The position numbers and the translations under genes are program-made. A DNA stretch of 62,059 nucleotides from NCBI RefSeq assembly GCF_001942465.1, contig NZ_MKJY01000155.1:1-62059 (forward strand), given 5' to 3'. Of this stretch, positions 56,518 to 62,059 are shown in pieces. The stretch's first letter is position 1, and each line of letters begins with the position of its first letter. This DNA comes from Actinomadura sp. CNU-125. Its GTDB lineage: Bacteria > Actinomycetota > Actinomycetes > Streptosporangiales > Streptosporangiaceae. The notes beneath the pieces are model-generated. The model did no database searches. It worked only from the letters and a program-made list of their open reading frames with translations, and was not told the DNA's origin.

Positions 56518-57230
56518 ATGCGACTGCCGCCCGGGCCGCCGTCACGCTGGCCGCGGCCGGCGCCGCCGTGCTGCCGTTCGCCTCGCCCGCCATGGCGTGC
56601 CCCGATGACGACCACGGAGGCAAAGGCCACCAGCACCACCAGGCCCTGTTCGACTGGACCGGCCAAGACTGGGGCCAGAACGACGAGGAGGGCCAGCAGG
56701 ACGGCAAGGCCCACCACGACGGCAAGGCGCACCACGAGACCAAGGGCCACCACGACGCCAAGGGCCACCACGGCCACGGCGGCAAGGGCGACCACAAGGT
56801 CCGCACGCACACGGTGGGCGGCCCGACCTACGTGTACGACCCCTACTTCAAGAAGGTCGTCACGAAGGTCACCACGGAGTTCGACGGGCGCGGGACGACC
56901 GTGCGGCTCAAGGCGTCCGGCTTCCCGCACAAGTACCGGGGGAAGACGCTCGGCGCGCACGTCCACGAGAACAAGTGCGGCCTGAAGCCCGCGGCGGCCG
57001 GTGCCCACTACCAGAACCCGAACGCCGAGAAGGGCGCCCCGCTCCGCAAGAAGGAGATCTGGCTCGACTTCAAGGTCGGGAAGGGCGGCAAGGGGCACGC
57101 GACGGCGCGGGTGCCCTGGCGGGTCGACCAGAAGGACGCGCGGTCGGTCGTCATTCACGAGCGCGTCACGAACCCGAAGACCGGTGACGCCGGCTCGCGC
57201 CTCATCTGCACGGACGCGGTGTTCTTCTGA
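56518..57230 (+). CDS. Secreted Cu/Zn superoxide-dismutase-like protein with His-rich segment, one frameshift
   Basis: The reconstructed protein has 237 residues from ATG 56518 with GGAGAGGA upstream. One base missing near 56522 hides the signal peptide (VTLAAAGAAVLPFASPAMA). A His/Lys/Gly-rich stretch (GKAHHDGKAHHETKGHH and on) follows at about residues 60-95. The SOD-like domain has LGAHVHENKCG, AAAGAHYQNP and SVVIHE, corresponding to the metal His ligands of SodC. Enzyme activity is uncertain; the His tract could store Cu or Zn. Confidence 0.75.
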
Positions 57231-57291
57231 CCGCGGCGTGGGTGCGTGCCCGTCACCGAGACCCGGTGGCGGGCACCGCCCCGGCGGTCCG

Positions 57292-58200
57292 TCAGGCGGA
57301 CTTGCGGCCGCGCCCCTTGGCGGGCTCCTTCTTCGCCGTCTCCTTCTTCGCCCCGCCGGACGACGACGACTTCTTGCGCGCGGGCGCCTTCTTCGCCGGC
57401 GCCTTCTCCCCCGCCTTCTCCCCGCCGCGGCTCTTCTTCGCGGCCTCCACGCTGGCGCGCAGCGCGCTGAGGAGGTCGGCGGCGGGCTCCTCCGCGGCCT
57501 CCTCGGCGGGCCGCGCCACCTCCCGTCCCTCGATCTTCGCGTCGATGACGGCCTGCAGCGCCTCGCGGTAGGCGTCCTTGTACTCGGACGGGTCGAAGTC
57601 GCCCTCCATCGACTCGATCAGCGACGTCGCCATCGACAGTTCCTGCTTGCGGACCTCGATGTCCTCCTCCAGGAACGGGAAGTCGGGGGTGCGGACCTCG
57701 TCCGGCCACAGCATCGTCTCCAGGACGAACACGCCGCCGCGCACCCGCAGCGTCGCCAGCGACTCCCGCTGCCGCAGCGCGATCTTCACGATCGCGACCT
57801 GCTCCGAACTCTCCAGCGCGTCCCGCAGCAGCACGTACGGTTTGGCGCCCTGCGCGTCCGGTTCCAGGTAGTACGACTTCGCGAAGTAGATCGGGTCGAC
57901 CTCCTCCTGCTCGACGAACTGGAGGACGTCGATGCGGCGGCTCGACGACAGCGGCAGGTCGGCGAAGTCCTCGTCGGTGAGGATGACCATCTCGCCGCTG
58001 GGCAGCTCGTAGCCCTTGGCGATGTCGGCGTAGGGCACCTCCTCGCCGTCGACGCTGCAGACCCGCTTGTACTTGATGCGGCCGCCGTCCTCGCGGTGCA
58101 CCTGGTGGAAGCTGACGTCCCGCTGCTCGGTCGCCGAGTAGACCTTCACGGGTATCGTCACCAGCCCGAACGAGATCGACCCCTTCCAGATACTGCGCAT
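57292..58200 (-). CDS. ku: Non-homologous end-joining protein Ku
   Basis: 302 residues from ATG 58200 (MRSIWKGSISFGLVTIPVK, the bacterial Ku start). The Ku core follows: FHQVHREDGGRIKYKRVC, SSRRIDVLQFVEQEEVDPIYF and SYYLEPD. The C-terminus is a Lys/Ala-rich tail of about 45 residues (KKAPARKKSSSSGG) that aids DNA threading in actinobacteria. It binds DNA ends and recruits LigD. Divergent from the ligD genes. Confidence 0.95.
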   Translation of the reverse strand: MRSIWKGSISFGLVTIPVKVYSATEQRDVSFHQVHREDGGRIKYKRVCSVDGEEVPYADIAKGYELPSGEMVILTDEDFADLPLSSSRRIDVLQFVEQEEVDPIYFAKSYYLEPDAQGAKPYVLLRDALESSEQVAIVKIALRQRESLATLRVRGGVFVLETMLWPDEVRTPDFPFLEEDIEVRKQELSMATSLIESMEGDFDPSEYKDAYREALQAVIDAKIEGREVARPAEEAAEEPAADLLSALRASVEAAKKSRGGEKAGEKAPAKKAPARKKSSSSGGAKKETAKKEPAKGRGRKSA

Positions 58201-58312
58201 GAGCAACCCCTACCCCGCAGGTCACGCGCGTAGCGTCCCGCCGAGGGCGCATTTGCGACACAACGCGCCCTTGATCCTTTTCCTTTGCGCGGGCTCCGGG
58301 TAAGACGCGGAT

Positions 58313-59287
58313 ATGACCATGCCTTGGCCCGTCGAGCCCATGATGGCCGCCACCGGTGAGCTGCCCGGCGACGGCGCGCGCTGGGGCCTGGAGCTGAAGT
58401 GGGACGGCGTCCGCGCCGTGGCGCAGGTGTCGGCGGACGGCGTGCGCGCGACCGGGCGGCGCGGCGGCGACGTCGCGTCCCGCTACCCCGAACTGTCCGC
58501 GCTGGTGGACCTGCTGCCGGGGCACGACGCCGTCCTGGACGGCGAGGTCGTGGCGTTCGAGCAGGGCAGGCCGAGCTTCGAGCGGCTGCAGCGGCGGATG
58601 CACGTGGCGCACCCCGACCCGCGGCTCGTCCGGGACGTCCCGGTCCGGTACGTCGTGTTCGACCTGCTCTACCTGGACGGGTACGTCCTGTTCGACACCC
58701 CGTACTCGGAACGTCGCGCGCTCCTGGCGGGCCTGGACCTCGCGGGCAGCGGCCCCGTCGAAGTCCCCCCGTACCTGGACGGCGACGACGCCGAGCAGGT
58801 CGCGGAGCTGCTCGCCTTCACCCGGGAGCAGCACCTGGAGGGAGTGCTCGCCAAACGGCTCGACTCCCCATACCGGCCAGGACGCAGGGTCGACTTCTGG
58901 CGGAAGGTAAAGAACTTCCTCACGCGCGAAGTGATCGTGTGCGGTTGGAAGCCCGGTAAGGGACGACGCGAAGGCGGAGTGGGGTCGCTCCTACTGGGCG
59001 AGTACGACGGCAAAGGCCGTCTGGAGTTCGTCGGTCACGTCGGCACCGGCTTCTCGGACCGGTTCCTGGACGAACTGTACGAACTCCTCTGGCCGCTGCG
59101 ACGTCCGACGAGCCCCTACGACGAGCCCGTCCCGCGCGAGTTCGCCCGGGACGCGCAGTGGGTTGAGCCCAACCTCGTCGGGGAGGTCGCCTACAGCGCC
59201 CGCACCAGGGACGGCCGCCTGCGGTTCCCTTCCTGGCGGGGGCTGCGGGACGACAAGGACCCCCTGGAGGTCACGAGTGAGCAGTAA
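58313..59287 (+). CDS. ligD: ATP-dependent DNA ligase (LigD ligase domain)
   Basis: 324 residues. Adenylation Lys in GLELKWDGVRAVAQV near residue 30, then GEVVAFEQG, YVVFDLLYLDG, LEGVLAKRLDSPYRPG and FWRKVKNF (motif V), followed by an OB domain with GHVGTGFSD. It seals breaks during end joining. It is a stand-alone ligase rather than a LigD fusion; the polymerase follows in the same operon with an 11-base overlap. Confidence 0.93.
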   Translation: MTMPWPVEPMMAATGELPGDGARWGLELKWDGVRAVAQVSADGVRATGRRGGDVASRYPELSALVDLLPGHDAVLDGEVVAFEQGRPSFERLQRRMHVAHPDPRLVRDVPVRYVVFDLLYLDGYVLFDTPYSERRALLAGLDLAGSGPVEVPPYLDGDDAEQVAELLAFTREQHLEGVLAKRLDSPYRPGRRVDFWRKVKNFLTREVIVCGWKPGKGRREGGVGSLLLGEYDGKGRLEFVGHVGTGFSDRFLDELYELLWPLRRPTSPYDEPVPREFARDAQWVEPNLVGEVAYSARTRDGRLRFPSWRGLRDDKDPLEVTSEQ

Positions 59288-60182
59288 GAGGGTGGAGGTC
59301 GACGGAAGGACCCTGAGCCTCTCCAACCTCGACAAGAATCTTTACCCCGACTTCGCCAAGGGCGAGGTCATCGACTATTACGCGCGGGTCGCACCGGTCA
59401 TGCTGCCGCACCTGAAGGACCGTCCCGCGACCCGCATCCGCTGGCCCGACGGCGTGGACGGGGGCAAGTTCTTCGAGAAGAACGCGCCCTCCCACACTCC
59501 CGACTGGGTGCGCACCGCGACCGTCCCGTCCCCGGGCAGCACCATGGGACGCGACACGGTCGACTACGTCGTCGTCGACGATCTGGCCACGCTCGTCTGG
59601 TGCGCGAACCTCGCGGCCCTGGAACTGCACGTCCCCCAGTGGAAGGTCGGACCGCGAGGCAAAGTGCACACCCCGGACCTCCTGGTCTACGACCTCGACC
59701 CGGGGCCGCCCGCCACCGTCGTCGAAGCGTGCGAGGTCGCCACCATGCTCCGTGACCTGCTCGCAGAAGACGGCCTGGAGTCGTACCCCAAGACGAGCGG
59801 CAAGAAGGGCCTGCACCTGTACGTCCCGATCAAGCAGCCCGCGCAGGCCGACCGGACGTCCGAGTACGCCAAGGCCGCGGCTCAGCGGCTCGCGGAAGAG
59901 CACCGCGACCTCGTCGTCGCGAAGATGGAGAAACGCCTCCGCAAGGGCAAGGTGTTCGTCGACTGGAGCCAGAACAACCCCGCCAAGACGACCGTCGCGC
60001 CGTACTCCCTCCGCGCCGCCGCGAGCCCGACCGTCTCCACGCCCCTCACCTGGGACGAGCTGGGCGCCTGCAAGGACGCCGCCGACCTCGTCTTCACCCC
60101 CGGTCAGGCCCTCGACCGCATCGACGCGCACGGCGACCTGCTCGAACCCCTCCTCGCCACGGACCGTCCGGCGCTCCCCTGA
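59277..60182 (+). CDS. ligD: LigD-type primase-polymerase
   Basis: 301 residues from GTG 59277, inside the end of the ligase gene. LigD-Pol features: LSNLDKNLYPDFAKGEVIDYY at the start, LVYDLDPGPPA with the two metal Asp, SGKKGLHLYVPI and VFVDWSQNNPAKTTVAPYSL. It adds nucleotides, preferring ribonucleotides, at broken ends. With the ligase and Ku it completes the end-joining set; no LigD nuclease domain is present here. Confidence 0.93.
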   Translation: MSSKRVEVDGRTLSLSNLDKNLYPDFAKGEVIDYYARVAPVMLPHLKDRPATRIRWPDGVDGGKFFEKNAPSHTPDWVRTATVPSPGSTMGRDTVDYVVVDDLATLVWCANLAALELHVPQWKVGPRGKVHTPDLLVYDLDPGPPATVVEACEVATMLRDLLAEDGLESYPKTSGKKGLHLYVPIKQPAQADRTSEYAKAAAQRLAEEHRDLVVAKMEKRLRKGKVFVDWSQNNPAKTTVAPYSLRAAASPTVSTPLTWDELGACKDAADLVFTPGQALDRIDAHGDLLEPLLATDRPALP

Positions 60183-60251
60183 CGTCCGTATGTGTCGAAA
60201 CCGGCACGCTCCGGCATCACCTTCCGCCACTATGAGTGCCGGGGGCATCAC

Positions 60252-61614
60252 GTGGGGGAAGGGACCGGGGAGTTGAACCATCACTACGACGCCGTGGTGC
60301 TCGGCGGCGGAACCGCCGGGGAACGCATCGCCGCGGGCCTCGCCCGCGCCGGGCGCGACGTCGCACTCGTCGAGGACCGCCTGGTCGGCGGCGTGTCGCC
60401 GTACTTCGCGGACGTCCCGTCCAAGGCGCTGCTGCTGGCGGCGCGGCGCGGGGAACCGTGGGAACTGGCGGTGGCCCGCCGGGACGGGCTGACCGGCGGC
60501 CGCACCGACGACCGCGCCGCCGCCCGGATGGCCGAGGCGGGCGTGACCCTGCTGCGCGGCCGCGGCCGCATCACCGGCCCCGGCCGCGTCGAGGTCGACG
60601 GCACCGAACACGGCTACGGCGAACTGGCCGTCTGCACCGGCAGCGAACCGGTGATCCCGCCCGTGGACGGCCTCGCCGACGTCCCGCTGTGGACGAGCGA
60701 CGACGCGCTGACCGTCCCCGACCTGCCCCGCCGCCTGGTCGTCCTCGGCGGCGGCCCCGTCGGCTGCGAGCTCGCGCAGGTGTACGCGTCGTTCGGCTCG
60801 CAGGTCGCGGTCGTCGAGTCGTCCGGGCGGCTGCTGACCGCCGAGGCCCCGTTCGCGGGCGACGTCCTCGCCGACGCGCTGCGCCGGACGGGCGTCGACC
60901 TGCGGCTCGGCGCGCACGTCGCGCAGATCGAACGCAAGGAGTCCGGCCTGCGGCTCTGGCTGTCGGACGGCGGCACCTTCGACGCCGACCGCGTCCTCGT
61001 CGCCGCGGGCGCCGCCCCCGCACGCCGGCCTCGGCCTCGACGCGCTCGGCGTCCCCGTGTCCCCCGGCGATGGCGTCCCCGTGGACGAGACGTGCCGCGT
61101 GCAGGGCGCCGAGGGGGGTGTGTGGGCCGCGGGCGACGTCACGGGCATCGCCCGTACGACGCACGCGGCCCGCTACCAGGCGGACGTAGCCCTCTCGAAC
61201 ATTCTCGGAAGCCACCGCGAAGCCGACTACCGCGCGATTCCCCGCGTCGTCTACACCACGCCGACGGTGTACGCGGTCGGCGTCACGCCGGGACGGGCGG
61301 CCGAACTCGGCATAGACCTCCGCACTGCCGGGTACGACCTCGCCGCAACGGCCCGGGCGGCGGTCGAGGCCGACGACCGCGGCCGGGTGGAGCTGTACGC
61401 CGACCGCTCCCGCGGACTGCTGATCGGCGCCGCCGCGGCCGGGCTCCACGCCGAGGAGTGGATGAGCGAGATCGCGCTGGCCATTCGCGCGGAGACGCCG
61501 CTGGGCCTGCTCGCCGACGTCGTGCACGCGTTCCCGACGTACGGCGAGTCCGTCGAGGCGCCGCTGCGGGAACTGGCCGGACCTCTCGCCGCACCAGAGG
61601 AGGAAGCGCGATGA
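60252..61614 (+). CDS. Pyridine nucleotide-disulfide oxidoreductase-family flavoprotein lacking redox Cys, one frameshift
   Basis: The reconstructed protein has 453 residues from GTG 60252; TTG 60273 is an alternative. FAD loop AVVLGGGTAGERIAAGLA, NAD loop LVVLGGGPVGCELAQVY and the second FAD motif GVWAAGDVTG are clear. Where relatives have the CxxxxC disulfide before PSK, this reads VGGVSPYFADVPSKALL with no Cys. One extra C near 61020 shifts the frame. It may be a quinone or small-molecule reductase like mycobacterial LpdA rather than a disulfide reductase. Confidence 0.88.
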
Positions 61615-61805
61615 GCGAGACCGACGAACCGACGCAGCGGGTCCCCGACGACACCCCGGAGGCCGACGCCGCCGAACAGCGCGCCGTCCTCGACGAGAGC
61701 GAGGACCGCCCCGACGCCGTCCCGCACGTCTCGATGGACGCCGACGAGGCCGACACCGCCGAGCAGAACCGCGAAGTCCCCATCGACGAGGACGACTACC
61801 GTTGA
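61611..61805 (+). CDS. Small acidic hypothetical protein (64 aa)
   Basis: ATG overlaps the flavoprotein stop (ATGA). MSETDEPTQRVPDDTPEADA, then VLDESEDRPD and EVPIDEDDYR; nearly a third of residues are Asp/Glu, likely disordered. The end resembles small actinomycete DUF5709-like proteins, but this is a weak likeness. Coupled translation suggests a link with the flavoprotein. Confidence 0.65.
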   Translation: MSETDEPTQRVPDDTPEADAAEQRAVLDESEDRPDAVPHVSMDADEADTAEQNREVPIDEDDYR

Positions 61806-61844
61806 CCCCGCCCCCGCACCGTCAACCCGCCGCCTCCGCGCACC

Positions 61845-61955
61845 GGAGGATTCGTTCGGCGTCGGCAACCTTGTGCTGGAAGACGCCGCAGCCGCCGTCC
61901 GCTGCCGACCGGACGATTCGCTCGGCGTCGGCAACCTTGTGTTGGAAGAAGCTGC
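61845..61955 (-). repeat. Tandem 66-bp in-frame duplication
   Basis: Two copies, 66 bp apart, share about 40 nearly identical bases. On the minus strand each encodes FQHKVADAERI(V/L), giving a 22-residue repeat that ends in AEAAG and a stop at 61822. The open frame continues to the right into the Trp/Arg/Gly-rich tandem repeat, but no start is convincing. Whether this is a gene cut by the window edge is unclear. Confidence 0.55.
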
Positions 61956-61970
61956 GCCCGCCGCCCACCG

Positions 61971-62059
61971 CGCCACGCCCGCCACGCACCACGCACCACC
62001 CACCGCGCCACGCCCACCACGCACCACGCACCACCCACCGCGCGACGCCCACCGCCCGC
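61971..62059. repeat. 35-bp tandem repeat at window end
   Basis: Units at 61971-62005 and 62006-62040 differ at one base; a third partial unit fills 62041-62059 and may continue beyond. Each contains ACGCACCACGCACCACCCACC. No gene is evident on this stretch. Confidence 0.75.

Noticed and set aside
1..62059. tRNA or rRNA genes
   Set aside because: No cloverleaf-like or rRNA-like sequence was recognised by eye on either strand; a tRNAscan run would be decisive.

Overview
The window is very GC-rich (about 70% or more), uses GTG/TTG starts often and packs genes with GTGA/ATGA overlaps. Together with WhiB7, mycoredoxin, AdnAB, a mycosin-like protease, DUF397 and split LigD, this points to a filamentous actinomycete, probably near Actinomadura/Streptosporangiales (inference from gene content only).

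Layout. 1-14 kb and 25-38 kb form the conserved actinobacterial neighbourhood known from Mycobacterium tuberculosis around Rv3193c-Rv3206c: DUF2342 protease, ABC1 kinase, whiB7, uvrD2, mycoredoxin, nudC, then adnB, adnA, an alkyltransferase-like protein and moeZ. Two insertions interrupt it. A siderophore operon (15.6-21.1 kb; ATP-grasp ligase, two NIS synthetases, PLP decarboxylase) sits behind an IdeR/DmdR-type iron box and matches the vibrioferrin pvsA/B/D/E enzyme set without the exporter. A tnpB-only IS200/IS605-type element (32.63-34.03 kb) lies between adnA and the alkyltransferase gene. whiB7 has a complete leader: promoter with AT-rich element, short uORF and an intrinsic terminator. 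A two-repeat CRISPR type I-E-like relic lies between the mycoredoxin gene and nudC.

38-56 kb is accessory DNA: regulator/enzyme and regulator/transporter pairs (TetR with hydrolase, SDR or MMPL; LysR with MFS; XRE with DUF397), most with visible palindromes. It also holds a 119-bp direct repeat (a lysE fragment) flanking a TetR/SDR block, and a YCII gene remnant. 56-62 kb holds a His-rich secreted Cu/Zn-SOD-like protein, the Ku/LigD end-joining genes, a flavoprotein lacking its redox cysteines, and tandem repeats at the edge.

Quality caveat. About twenty genes, including housekeeping ones, are broken by single-base indels (mostly one lost base in G/C runs), and the protein continues perfectly in the next frame. 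The even spread suggests uncorrected sequencing error rather than decay. Those genes are annotated over their full reconstructed span.
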